Shown one piece after another: positions 55,201 to 64,000 of a DNA stretch of 64,000 nucleotides. Positions within the stretch are counted from its first letter, which is position 1, and each line of letters begins with the position of its first letter. Source of the stretch: Bimastos eiseni (taxonomy: Eukaryota; Annelida; Clitellata; Crassiclitellata; Lumbricidae); assembly GCA_959347315.1 (NCBI GenBank), contig OY365807.1, positions 37,783,645-37,847,644 of the forward strand, given 5' to 3'. The notes beneath the pieces are model-generated. The model saw only the letters and a list, made by a program, of their open reading frames with translations, made no database searches and had not been told where the DNA came from. The translations under genes were made by a program, and so were the position numbers.

Positions 55201-56592
55201 AGACTCTTCGCACCGCTAAGCATCATTCTCTATTAAACAACCCCCAACCGGCAGTTGCCTGTGAGCTCTACCCTGCATGGATCTGTCTGAGTGCTGCTAT
55301 CGTCGTTGGCTCGGGTTACCCTTCCACTAGCTCACCTTCTCACGCTAGGCTTGTCTGGTCAAGAGGGCTGTTCATTAGCAATGGGCAGCTATTGATTGGA
55401 AATATTTCGCTTGGCCGCATCTGTACTTTTGAAGCTGACTGACTAGAGCCCTTCCCATGGGAACTAATCCACGACATGTGAAATAGATAATAAGGCGAAA
55501 AATAATTCGATTATCGGTTTGCAAATAACAGAAACCGATTATCGTTTTTCAAAACCAATAACCGGTTATCGTTTAACATCCCTAATAAAAATAAACAACC
55601 CACCACAGACGACTTCTTCTATCTGTCGATCCTCAATGGACTGAAATCATAAGAAATTACTATATACCAATGCACATTTCTTAAATTAACATGAAAATGA
55701 TGAAAAATATGAAGTGTATAAATCATAAAACATGCAAAAATTTCAATATAGTCAACAAGTATATAGAATGGTCATTCATATCCTTAAAACAGTCAAGCCA
55801 CTGGCTTTCCTTAAATGTACAGCTACCAATATATTAACTTAGTCTGTAAAGAGTCCAGCTCTATGTGCATTATTGTGAATTTGATTTTATGTGAAATAAT
55901 ATCAGAACAAAAAAGTATGCGATTATGAAGACATTATTAATCTTGGCAACTGCTTATTTTTCACACATAGATAAATCATCTGTGCTGAAATTGGCATCGA
56001 AATAAAAGAAAATTTTACTTCTGCGGCCGAAAACGTACACAGTTACGCGGGTGAAGACCTTTGCAGTCTGCACCTGTGTAAACATAGGTGCATGCTCAAA
56101 GCACCTAACTTCATTTAATATGCGTCGCGAAGGTCCTACTGGGTCGGTTAGGCATCATGAGGGTTGGTCATGATCAGATTAAGGATCGTGAGGGTCGACT
56201 ACGGTCAGGGTAGACAAAAGTTAAGGTAAAGGACTGTGTGGCTTATAAATGAGAAAATTAATCGGCCGCTGAATGGCCCAATATTCAGTCGCAGAGGCAC
56301 CACTCTTCTAGCACACAGCTGGTCAGCAAAACATTTAATTGGAATCTATTGTAAAGATATCCAAACATCGTGAAAACTTATCACTACGACGAATAAGAGA
56401 ATGGCTCCAGTATCTTATAACGTCCATTAACTATTATAATTATTATTAGTAATATACTCGTTCACCAAAACAGTCTGCTTTACCAACAACACATAAAGAA
56501 TAACTATCCATAACCAAATCACAAAATCATTTTACTCTCGCAATATAATTTGTAAAACAAACCATTTCAAATACATGCGATCTAGCATTCAT
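49204..56592 (-). CDS. ATG101: ATG101, autophagy initiation factor (complete, 7 coding exons)
   Basis: ATG101 is a single-HORMA-domain protein that pairs with the HORMA domain of ATG13 and stabilises the ULK1-ATG13-FIP200 kinase complex starting autophagosome formation. On -, exons are 56592-56563, 55640-55604, 54169-54129, 52941-52858, 52170-51960, 50471-50305 and 49287-49204: 654 bp, 217 residues plus TAA, against 218 in human. All junctions are GT-AG and in phase. Recognisable in order: [10 protein letters not shown] start; [34 protein letters not shown] then [13 protein letters not shown]; the WPF finger (W109-P110-F111) in [15 protein letters not shown], known in human ATG101 to recruit downstream factors; [42 protein letters not shown]; and [13 protein letters not shown] at the end. 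No domain is missing. It is convergent with the TMEM132-like gene. A CLEAR-like E-box lies about 160 bases upstream of the start codon. Confidence 0.97.
49288..50304 (-). other. ATG101 intron 6, with a LINE fragment in antisense
   Basis: Most of it is the LINE 3' region on + (about 49545-50112). Nothing else is seen. Confidence 0.8.
49545..50112 (+). pseudogene. CR1/L2-type LINE ORF end with duplicated 3' tail
   Basis: The frame from 49573 reads [20 protein letters not shown], then [52 protein letters not shown] and stop: the conserved C-terminal end of CR1/L2-group ORF2. The tail CTAGGGGTTTTTCACACAGG...AGGCGCTTTATAAAT occurs twice because 49847-49990 is tandemly duplicated as 49991-50112 (period 144). 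Confidence 0.85.
50305..50471 (-). CDS. ATG101: ATG101 exon 6
   Basis: Acceptor TTATTTCAG|AA; donor TTTAAG|GTATTT. 167 bp, residues 135-190: [35 protein letters not shown]. Confidence 0.97.
50472..51959 (-). other. ATG101 intron 5
   Basis: Around 50936-50990 and 51165-51250 there is a diverged dispersed repeat (CCATGATCAGGTCAAT-type) also seen at 13430-13500. No other feature is found in this 1.5-kb AT-rich intron. Confidence 0.6.
51960..52170 (-). CDS. ATG101: ATG101 exon 5 (WPF finger)
   Basis: Acceptor AAATGACAG|ATG; donor CATG|GTAAGT. 211 bp, residues 65-134, containing [24 protein letters not shown] and PECIPWEVW. The ATG at its start is internal methionine 65. Confidence 0.97.
52250..52640 (-). 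pseudogene. LINE ORF end in ATG101 intron 4
   Basis: On - one frame reads [35 protein letters not shown] and [15 protein letters not shown], the 'AAPRLWNxLP ... FKxxLKTHLF' pattern of a CR1/L2-type ORF2 C-terminus; AGCGCTTTAGAAAT lies downstream. It shares orientation with ATG101. Confidence 0.7.
52858..52941 (-). CDS. ATG101: ATG101 exon 4
   Basis: Acceptor TGTTTTTAG|TTT; donor ACCTAC|GTATGT. 28 codons, [12 protein letters not shown] through DFVNFTY; near-identical to animal ATG101. Confidence 0.97.
52942..54128 (-). other. ATG101 intron 3
   Basis: AT-rich, without a recognisable element or gene. Confidence 0.6.
54129..54169 (-). CDS. ATG101: ATG101 exon 3 (41 bp)
   Basis: Acceptor TTGTTTTCAG|GC; donor GGAAAG|GTTTGT. 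It encodes the end of a helix and APGK ([13 protein letters not shown]), phase 1 to 0. Confidence 0.94.
54170..55603 (-). other. ATG101 intron 2
   Basis: Its proximal half, next to exon 2, is a hAT-like element (54948-55584). The remainder 54170-54947 shows nothing. Confidence 0.75.
54948..55584. mobile_element. Non-autonomous hAT-like element G in ATG101 intron 2
   Basis: 637 bp; left TAGGGTTGTTAATATCGG and right ATCGTTTAACATCCCTA are imperfect inverted repeats. Flanks TAAAAAAT and ATAAAAAT agree at 6 of 8. ATCGGTTT/AAACCGATTAT repeats sit inside both ends. Non-coding. Confidence 0.78.
55604..55640 (-). CDS. ATG101: ATG101 exon 2 (37 bp)
   Basis: Acceptor TGATTTCAG|TCC; donor TGTG|GTGGGT. 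It encodes [12 protein letters not shown] plus one base. Only 18 intronic bases separate its donor from a hAT-like element. Confidence 0.93.
55641..56562 (-). other. ATG101 intron 1
   Basis: It contains a degenerate GGTCGGTTAGGCATCATGAGG-like array at about 56135-56225, related to that at 13845-13965. The rest is AT-rich. Confidence 0.65.
56563..56592 (-). CDS. ATG101: ATG101 exon 1
   Basis: ATG at 56592-56590; it encodes [10 protein letters not shown] and stops at ATG|GTTTGT, phase 0. The sequence matches the conserved ATG101 N-terminus (MNxRSxVxE). Confidence 0.9.
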
Positions 56593-57978
56593 GACTGAGT
56601 TCTGTGTTTTAAAAAGTGGCAAAATATTATCAACGCATTTCACACTTTGTCAAGGACCAATTATACTAAATTTAATAATAGATTCCTTCGCACTTCGTTT
56701 ACATATTTTACCATAGATATTAGACCATCAAGAGAATGGCAGAAGCTTATGGTCACGTGCTTTCTCGCTGCTTATGCGGCCCATTAATTTTCTCAGCCAC
56801 ATGAAATCTATAAAGTTATCACTGACACCAATTATAGTGCAAATCAGCTGTACTTATTTTAAAATTATACAGCTGCGCTTTGACGCAATATTCAGTTCCA
56901 GGATGAAGTCATTATTTTTGCTTAAACTTGTATTACCACCCGTCGCCATTGAAGTTTCCTCGTCTACAACGAAACCTGAGCCTCCTTTCTCAGGTCTCGA
57001 GGGCGGAGGGCAACAGGATTCATACTCACACAGTGGACAACGAGGGTGCCATTAGCGACCTACCCTCACTCCTCAGGGCTGTGGATATCGATATTAAAAA
57101 CTAGGTTTTAGGTCCCTAAGACCTTTTTAAAAACTAAAAAACCTCAAAGGTCGTTTTATCTTTTGTATGTTTCTTACTTTTCAAAGTCAAAAGTTCTTAA
57201 TTTTCTGGAATTGTGATTGTGACGTTCACTTGGCATTCTTCGCTCATTGGATTTGTTGCTAGTATGACACAGTGTAGCCTCCAATGGGAGCTCTTCCTGT
57301 ATATGCCTACAATTGTTTGCCCGATGTGCGACTGTAGGCCTACATGCGTAGCCCTACGTCAAAAGAGTTAAAACAGACAAGCATACGCCTAAAAATTTTC
57401 TTGGAAATTTCTAGGCATTTCTAAATTCTAACCCTGTTCCCACAGGCGGGGCGTGGTAGAAATTTGATATTGGAAACGCAGGCGGATCTGTGGCCTGTGG
57501 ATCTGGTAGTCTCGGAACTCAGCTTCAGTTGATTAGATCTGCTCTTTCTCGATGCATATCGGTCACCAGTGTTGTACTTAAACGGTTATAAACCACCTCT
57601 ACTATGACCATCCTACAGTTTGTGGTAAACCATACATTTGTCGCATACAATTTACATTTCACGGATATCGAGTAGACCCATCCTGGCCACCAAATGAACG
57701 GTCTTCAAGCTGGAGGTCAACCGCCAACGTATAGGCCTATGATGCTGCAGAGGTTGCTATTGTCCGGTTCGAACCTGACGTCGGGCCGATGTCGTATAGA
57801 GGTCGGGCAATGATCGGGTCGACGCTAGTCGTCGGTTGGATATTGGTGGCTAAAAATCCTAAAATCTGGGACTGTTATTGGGCGAATCTTAGACCTGATT
57901 TAAAAAAACAACAACGTGTGTCTGCTGGATGAGCCATGCTGTTAGGTCCTATACTAAGATCAGATTGTATCTGTTCTC

Positions 57979-57980
<2 letters not shown>
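56593..57980. other. ATG101 5' flank
   Basis: It holds the probable promoter and 5' UTR of ATG101. TAGGCCTA words appear at about 57331 and 57736. CAGGGCTGTGGATATCGAT at about 57075 resembles a hAT terminus but has no partner. No gene is supported. Confidence 0.5.
56752..56760 (-). promoter_or_regulatory. CLEAR-like E-box upstream of ATG101
   Basis: GTCACGTGC contains CACGTG at 56754-56759, about 160 bases before the ATG101 start codon. The CLEAR consensus bound by TFEB-family factors is GTCACGTGAC; 8 of 10 positions fit. TFEB control of autophagy genes is known in vertebrates; here it is inference from a motif. Confidence 0.4.

Positions 57981-58071
<91 letters not shown>
57981..58071. repeat. 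Compound (CT)n-(AT)n microsatellite
   Basis: About 26 CT units (57981-58032) run directly into about 20 TA units (to 58071). They adjoin a rearranged LINE fragment. Confidence 0.97.
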
Positions 58072-58074
<3 letters not shown>

Positions 58075-59170
58075 GTACTTTATCCAGTATATGGCAGTAC
58101 CAGAGATTTCAAATGCAGAGGAAAGGCGTTTGATAAGAATGGCGTGATCTATGTTTAGGGAAAGGTGTACAGAATAAGTAAAAGAGGACCGAGAACAGAA
58201 CCTTGAGGAACGCTGCAGGTGAGGCTTTGATCATGGACTAGATGAGTGACCAGAGGCATTGACAGTGAAAGAGAGTGAAGAAAGGTATGACTTTATCCAG
58301 GATATGGCAGTACCAGAGATTCCAAATGCAGAGGAAAGGCGTTTGATAAGAATGGCGTGATCTATGGTGTCGAAGGCGGCAGAGATGTCTAAGAGACATA
58401 GGCCTAGGCATTGCAAGTGACTTGTTGACGACATGACACGTTTGTTGTATAGGCCTAGGTCTAGTGAGGTGAGGAGTGTTTTGGTAGAGTGATGTTTGGT
58501 GTATGCAGACTGATTTTGGTTGAGGAAATTGTTTGAAGTTAGGTAGCCGTTGAGACGAGATAGGACAATTCGTTCCGAGAGTTTGGATAAGAGAGAGAGA
58601 TTTGAAATTGGCCGGTAGTTGGACAGAAGTTCTTTGTCTAAGGATGGTTGTTTGAGAAATGGTATAACAACTGAGTTCTTGAAAAGCAAAGAAAAAGTGC
58701 CGGTTGACAGAGACAGGTTAATGATCTTGGTTATAGTAGGAACGAGAAGAGTTGCATTCTTTTAGTAAGGAGATTGGAAATAAGTCAAAGTCACATTGTT
58801 TGTTTTGAGAGCCTTGGATGAGGATCAGAATTTCTGCTTCGGTGGCAGGATCAAACGGGTCAAAAGATGTGCCAGGTGGAAACGTTGTGTCGTTGTGGTC
58901 TTATGAGGGGATGATGTTGGTGTGATAGAAGAGTCTGTAACGAAAGACAGAGAGAGGATATTATGTCGGTGAAGAAAGATGCAAAAGAGTCAGCAATGGA
59001 TGCATGTGGAATAGAGATTTTTAAAGAATGAGAGGAGCCGCGGTGGAGAAGATTATTAACAGTTTGCCAAAGATTTCGAGGGTTGGATGAATTTGAATGA
59101 ATAAGAGATGACAGAGGGGGTAGTGTTTTTTGGCTGCAGTTGGCTGTGATACCTGTTTGTAACAATTTTA
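58075..59170 (-). pseudogene. CR1/L2-group LINE, rearranged reverse transcriptase fragment
   Basis: On -, 59165-58860 encodes the linker before the RT domain (SSLIHSNSSNPRNLWQTVNN, SFASFFTDII). 58689-58231 encodes RT: VVIPFLKQPSLDKELLSNYR, NYRPISNLSLLSKLSERI, QSAYTKHHSTKTLL, and motif A CLLDISAAFDTIDHAIL. After a frame change, 58230-58150 gives SLTCSVPQGSVLGPLLLIL. Then, instead of the YADD region, about 78 bp of the motif A-downstream segment (58289-58367) reappear at 58075-58153. The YADD catalytic box is therefore lost and frames are broken: a dead copy. Confidence 0.85.
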
Positions 59171-60170
59171 ACTTTTCAGCCTACTGAGAATAGATACGTC
59201 GCCTGTTCGTTTGTAAGCTCGTTCCAAGCGACGGCGCGATGATTTGAGAGCTTATAAGCCTAGGCCTACGTTTCTTAAAAATTAGTGATCTCGATCAAAC
59301 TTCACTATATCAACATCTTCAAGTTATGAAACTTGTTTCAAGACCTTTTAGGATATTCGCAGCACGAGATTATAGTTTTTGTGACTTGGCTGATGAAAAT
59401 GAACATCTGACAGCGATAGAAGCGGTCAATAACTAAACACGGACGTGACTATTTAAATTTTTTGCGGCTGAATCATCCCGAATGTAAATGTTTAGCACGG
59501 GCAGGTCTCTCTATACTCTTGGTATTAGGCTATTAGCGGCCATTAAGCCTATACATGTAAGCTTATCTCTGTTAGGGCTATAGGGTCGGGTCCTATCAGA
59601 TAAAGTTGAAGCTTGACAAATCGATTGCACCAATCAGGATTTCCAGCCGACACAGGACCATATCCTTAAGCGGATTCTTGGACCGAAGGATCTCAAGATA
59701 ATGTTGTGTGCGACGGTTCCGAAAGGCTCTGCCAAATTGGGTTTCGACGCCCAATGGTGCCACGTACGTACGTCACCATATCCAAATACCCAATAAGCCT
59801 ATAGGCTTATACCCCGTTCAGAGATTTAAGTCATTCGAGTTGGGGCCATGTGTTCTGATCGGATCGCTGCATGGACGGTCTAAGTCTTCTTTCGAGTTCA
59901 ACCTTATCTGATTCTCGGTATATTCATTTTGATTTTCTTTCTGCTTCTACGATACCACGGTTTCGATCGCTTGTAACTAAATTTCATTTTTTTATTCACT
60001 GTTTTGTATAGGCCATGTATACGATTTCCACGAGACGTAAATTTACTAAATCTATAGAAAGTTCTTCGAACACTCTGCCAGAAACGCCAAGACGCAGTTA
60101 ACGGATGGAATTAAACTTCTAAATTTATAAATGGAAGTTGTCGAAATATATATATTATATATACATATAT
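59171..60170. other. Intergenic, no feature recognised
   Basis: Short TAGGCCTA words and ACGTACGTACGTCACC near 59764 are the only notable strings. No reading frame is convincing. Confidence 0.5.
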
Positions 60171-60402
60171 ATTCATTCATTCATTCATTCATTCATTCAT
60201 TCATTCATTCATTCATTCATTCATTCATTCATTCATTCATTCATTCATTCATTCATTCATTCATTCATTCATTCATTCATTCATTCATTCATTCATTCAT
60301 TCATTCATTCATTCATTCATTCATTCATTCATTCATTCATTCATTCATTCATTCATTCATTCATTCATTCATTCATTCATTCATTCATTCATTCATTCAT
60401 TA
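60171..60402. repeat. (ATTC)n microsatellite, about 57 units
   Basis: A pure array of ATTC over 230 bp, preceded by an AT tract. The I-H-S-F repeat 'proteins' in its open frames are artefacts. Confidence 0.98.
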
Positions 60403-61440
60403 CGAGAATTTGTGCAGGGGAGAGTTGCCCCAAATGGATCGTTGCCTTAATTGGACCACAGCCGATTTAGACCCTATAGATCCCAATATAGCCTCGTTCT
60501 TAAACTGATGTATTCTTGCGCATTTGAATATAAATCCAATTGCCATAGGCAGTATTACTTAATACCAACAGTTTGTTAAACTGCTGTTAATCATTTCATA
60601 TACCTACGATCTATTTTTGAGCCCAAACTGACAACGGTGGCATACATTTTAGGCAAGTGTTTAAAAATGCAATCATGTTGGTTATACTTCACAAAACGCC
60701 CTATGTTTGAGCGAAAATAAGTGTTTTTACGTTAAAACTAACACGTGTTGAACTGTCGCAGTGTAAGCAGAAGTAGTTCGTGTTGCCTGAAATGAACCAC
60801 GCTAAGTGTCCTGAATTGGACAACAAATTTGGAGGTGGTCCGTTTAAGGACACCGGCATTTACAATGTTATAACGTTAAGATCCAATGGTTAATAGGTCT
60901 ATTGGGCTAGGTCGCGCAAAATATTCTTTCCAAAGTCGGAAAAAACTGCAAGGAAGGAAGCAAACGTGGAACAACGCTCCCCGTTGTCTGTAGTGGTTGC
61001 TTGCGGACAGTTTGGCATAGAAGTCGACCATACTAAGTTCTGACGAACGTAAAACGGAGAACTGGATAAACGCAGCAGATGTACGTTATGGTTTCACGAA
61101 GTTGCTCTCGAGTGAATTGCTACTTGATGATGATGTGTTCGTCTGGATGAGTTGTGCTGAGTGTTCTTAGACAGCAGGTGTCTTAGTGTTAAAGTGTTGG
61201 TTCAAACTTCTTTAGAAACGTTTTTAAACTTATTTTTCCATTCAGGGCAACTGGTCCAGTCAAGGACACCATGTGGTCCACTTAAGGAAGCGGGTTGCCT
61301 TGACTGGACTTTCTAGGGCTCATTGTTTTAGCTATTTTTCATAGATTAATAAATACGATTTGTCCTATATACTTATTGATCACATACCCGAATATTCGTC
61401 CAATCATATGGTATGATTTCCTTGTAGATATTTGCTCAGA
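60403..61440. other. Region with repeated GTTGCC..TGGAC words
   Basis: GTTGCCTTAATTGGACCAC (about 60431), GTTGCCTGAAATGAACCACG (about 60780) and GTTGCCTTGACTGGAC (about 61293) recur in direct orientation, and GGTCCGTTTAAGGACACC (about 60837), GGTCCAGTCAAGGACACC (about 61253) and GGTCCACTTAAGGAAGC (about 61274) inverted. It may be a decayed transposon; I cannot name it. Confidence 0.4.
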
Positions 61441-61445
61441 AAATC

Positions 61446-61730
61446 TCAGTTTGTCTTAGGTGGTCCATTCATGGCTACTCTCCCCTGTAGCGCCTCTTCA
61501 AGGTAACTAGGCGTATACTCGGCGCGGCTATTAAAACCAGTCTTAAGATGAGAGAGGAATGCCTGAGAAGGGATTCTAGGAAGGGAGCGGAGCGTCAAAG
61601 GGAGGCCATTCCAAATCGAGGGGCCTATACCCCTGAGAAGGCACGATTCTGCCTGATGGTGGTGTATACGCACACAAAAATTAGTCAGAAAGCAAACCAC
61701 GAATCCTCGAGGTAAAATTAAAAGTTGAAA
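61446..61730 (-). pseudogene. LINE ORF C-terminal fragment
   Basis: The minus frame reads IHHHQAESCLLRGIGPSIWN, GLPLTLRSLPRIPSQAFL and HLKTGFNSRAEY, the C-terminal 'WNxLPxxLR ... FxxxLKTxLF' pattern of non-LTR retrotransposon ORF2. The upstream part is missing. Confidence 0.65.
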
Positions 61731-61981
61731 GAAACACCGAACTATTTCAACTTTAGTCCAATTTTACAGTCCTATTAACCTAATTATATAGGCAATCTGC
61801 TTCCATTCGTGAAACATTGTTAAAGAGAACGTTGAGTCCGTGATTCCCTTGTATTTTATTCCTCCGGAGATACTTGTAGCCCTATGGGGCCTAACCCACA
61901 GACGTAGTATAGGTTCTCTGCAGAACTGTTCAGCAGTACGCGCCCTCTGTTAGTAAAGTCTTATCTACGCTACTGAGTATA

Positions 61982-62102
61982 TATGTTACCTTATATATAA
62001 ACATTATGATATATATGCCATACATATACATTTATATAAGGTATTTTATCCATTTGTAAATACATAAGCCTATACACTGACATATATTTATGAGGTAACA
62101 TA
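61982..62102. repeat. AT-rich inverted repeat (about 121 bp)
   Basis: TATGTTACCTTATATATA at the left pairs with TATTTATGAGGTAACATA at the right; the centre is AT-rich. It is perhaps a small fold-back element. Confidence 0.6.
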
Positions 62103-62784
62103 CTTTCTCTTGTTTTCTTATTTCCTAAGGCTAAGCAGCGTTTAGGCGATACCTATAGATAGAGCAATTAGTTATACATACATGTACATACATATATATA
62201 TATATAAGCCTACGTGTGTAGCGTGTAAGCGCGCTCGATGTTTGCAACCAATACAATTGCACATTTTCCTTAGGCTATAATTTGCATACATGCAATCCTA
62301 CAGCTACTAACCATCATTCTGTCTCAAGCTATAAGTTATTTATTGTTGCCATTGATATAAAAGATTGCATAAAATATATTGTGAGTCAGACTGCATGCTA
62401 TTTTCTTAGAAAGCATATATGCACCCGTGGTGTTTCTGCGTGTTTGCGCGACGACGGAATAGGTCAACATGGTTTGGAATAGTAATCACTTTTTAATTGA
62501 CAGATTCTGACAATCCTTCAAGTTCAATCCACTTTCTCAATGTTGTGCTGCTGATATGCTTCTACTGCAAAGAACTTCAACGTCTTTTTGGTAGGTCCAT
62601 ATAAACATTATTATTATTAGTAGTAAGAAGCTAAGTTACCCTGTCAGCAGGACATGCTATCCCTTCTGGTCTTACCACTGTAGGCCTAATGTCCTCTAAT
62701 TGTAGGCCTAATTGTAATTTCTGCCAGTAATATCGATTGTTAGAAGTGTTCAAACAAGTGTGTGTGAATAAGTTGGGTTGAAAG
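62103..62784. other. Intergenic, no gene recognised
   Basis: Two GTAGGCCTAAT words lie at about 62680 and 62703. Short frames lack motifs. Confidence 0.5.
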
Positions 62785-63253
62785 TAGGGCTGTACCGAAT
62801 AGGTGATTTTCACTATTCGGCCGAATACGAATAATTGGACCAACTATTCGGCCGAATCCGAATACGAATGGTGTGCAAAATAGATCTGCCAACAAATTTC
62901 TAAATTTTAAATGTGAGCAAAACTTTCAGTTCAGTAAATTTAACATAGAAACTGAAAACCAGTTAATTACATGTAATGTTTACATCGTTCTGCTAATCTG
63001 TGTGAACTAGGAATGGAACTAGTGTAACTTAACGTAGAAATGAGACGGCAGACACTGCGATACCGTGTTCCGGGCAGTAGAGAGTTACTTCAGTTCACTC
63101 AATATAACAGCCGCCGCATGTGCAGAAACAGATGACAAGTGACCACTGTTTGTATTCTGTCCGACCACTACTATTCGGCCGAATACCGAATAGCTATTTG
63201 GCCCTCTATTCGGCTCCGAAGCGAATACGAAGCGAATATTCGGTGCAGCCCTA
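62785..63253. mobile_element. Non-autonomous hAT-like element F (8-bp TSD GTTGAAAG)
   Basis: 469 bp with ends TAGGGCTGTACCGAATA and TATTCGGTGCAGCCCTA, and perfect 8-bp flanks GTTGAAAG at 62777-62784 and 63254-63261. The palindrome ATTCGGCCGAAT recurs inside both ends. Non-coding; the intact flanks suggest a fairly recent insertion. Confidence 0.9.
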
Positions 63254-63261
63254 GTTGAAAG

Positions 63262-64000
63262 GATATTTGTGACTTAAAGAATTGTGCAGGCCTACGAATG
63301 CTGATGTCTAGAAATTAGAAGATTCTAGGTCTTTATAATTATGTGTATTGATCCTACCTATCTAAAGGTCATGTAAGAGTATAATCCGGGACATTCGTTC
63401 GCAGGTCAAGATCGAGCATATCCAAATACAGGAAGGTTTGATGAACCAAATTTACTTTTGATAATTAAACTCTCGCGTAGTTGGATCCAACGTTAAGATA
63501 AATAAACTCAACTAGCCTAACTCCAATTAAAAACGCAAAGTATTGTCGTCCAGAAGCAAAATTATCGATGAGGTAGTGCAAGTTGGGGCTGTGTCGCTTA
63601 GGGTGGCGCGAAATGAGTCATCTTCCATTTCCTTCATTGTTTAAGCCTTCATTGTTTAAACAAGGTGGATCTTATTTTTGATCTGCGATCGTCGTCTGTC
63701 TTCGAATGTTCTCCGTCTTTCTGAGCCTCATTCAGCGCTTCCGGAGTTTTAGGCTTCAAGTTTTGTCTAGACATTGGACGTTTGGACGCTTTTCAGGTAA
63801 CAGCCAACTTTTGAATTGGCGTGGATAAAAAGTAACGAAAATTGAAGAAAACCACGCAAAATGGCACAGTTAGGCATATAAGAGTTCTAATCAAATATAG
63901 GCCTAAGCATTAATCCAACGTTCCTTCATCTGACCATTGACTAAACCCTTATTTCCAGCATGTCAAAGAGATAGGTACCATATTCATATTCTGTATACTG
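63262..64000. other. Intergenic to window end, nothing recognised
   Basis: No motif-bearing frame, RNA gene or repeat beyond scattered TAGGCCTA-like words. Confidence 0.5.

Noticed and set aside
56880..56950. ATG on - near 56949 (MATGGNTSLSK frame) as ATG101 start
   Set aside because: No donor in the right phase. The ATG at 56592 gives the conserved MNARSxVxE start and a phase-0 donor.
60131..60508. Open frames encoding F-I-H-S repeats
   Set aside because: Translation of the (ATTC)n array.

Overview
This window is nuclear DNA from an animal. It is AT-rich, its genes are split by large introns, and it is full of short DNA transposons, LINE fragments, tRNA-derived SINEs and microsatellites. 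I recognise three protein-coding genes and one tRNA gene. The gene content (Mastermind-like, TMEM132, ATG101) fits a bilaterian. An invertebrate, perhaps a marine deuterostome, is my guess from the repeat flavour (many TAGGCCTA words, CR1/L2-type LINE tails reading GCGCTTTATAAAT); the sequence does not prove it.

Layout. 1-4433: intron of a Mastermind-like gene on + with three inserted elements. 4434-6830: its large terminal coding exon (798 codons plus stop); 6831 to about 9670 looks like a long AT-rich 3' UTR. 9671-13283: intergenic, with a tRNA-Val(CAC) gene on - at 11620-11692. 13284-45052: a complete TMEM132-family gene on +, reassembled here as ten coding exons whose phases all agree, 1108 residues in total, including a short signal-peptide exon at 13284 and one probable GC-AG intron. 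45053-49203: its 3' flank and the convergent intergenic space. 49204-56592: a complete ATG101 gene on -, seven coding exons, 217 residues, with the WPF finger conserved. 56593-64000: region upstream of ATG101, without recognisable host genes but with LINE, hAT-like and microsatellite sequence.

The three genes have no obvious shared pathway: Notch co-activation in the nucleus, a neural single-pass membrane protein, and the ULK1/ATG13 autophagy initiation complex. Neighbourhood here is probably structural. The most unusual content is in the mobile fraction: several hAT-like element families with intact 8-bp target duplications, three 71-bp TTAA-bounded palindromes, a hAT inserted inside another hAT, and one internal core shared by elements whose ends belong to different transposon classes. 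I found no bacterial-type system, CRISPR array or virus.
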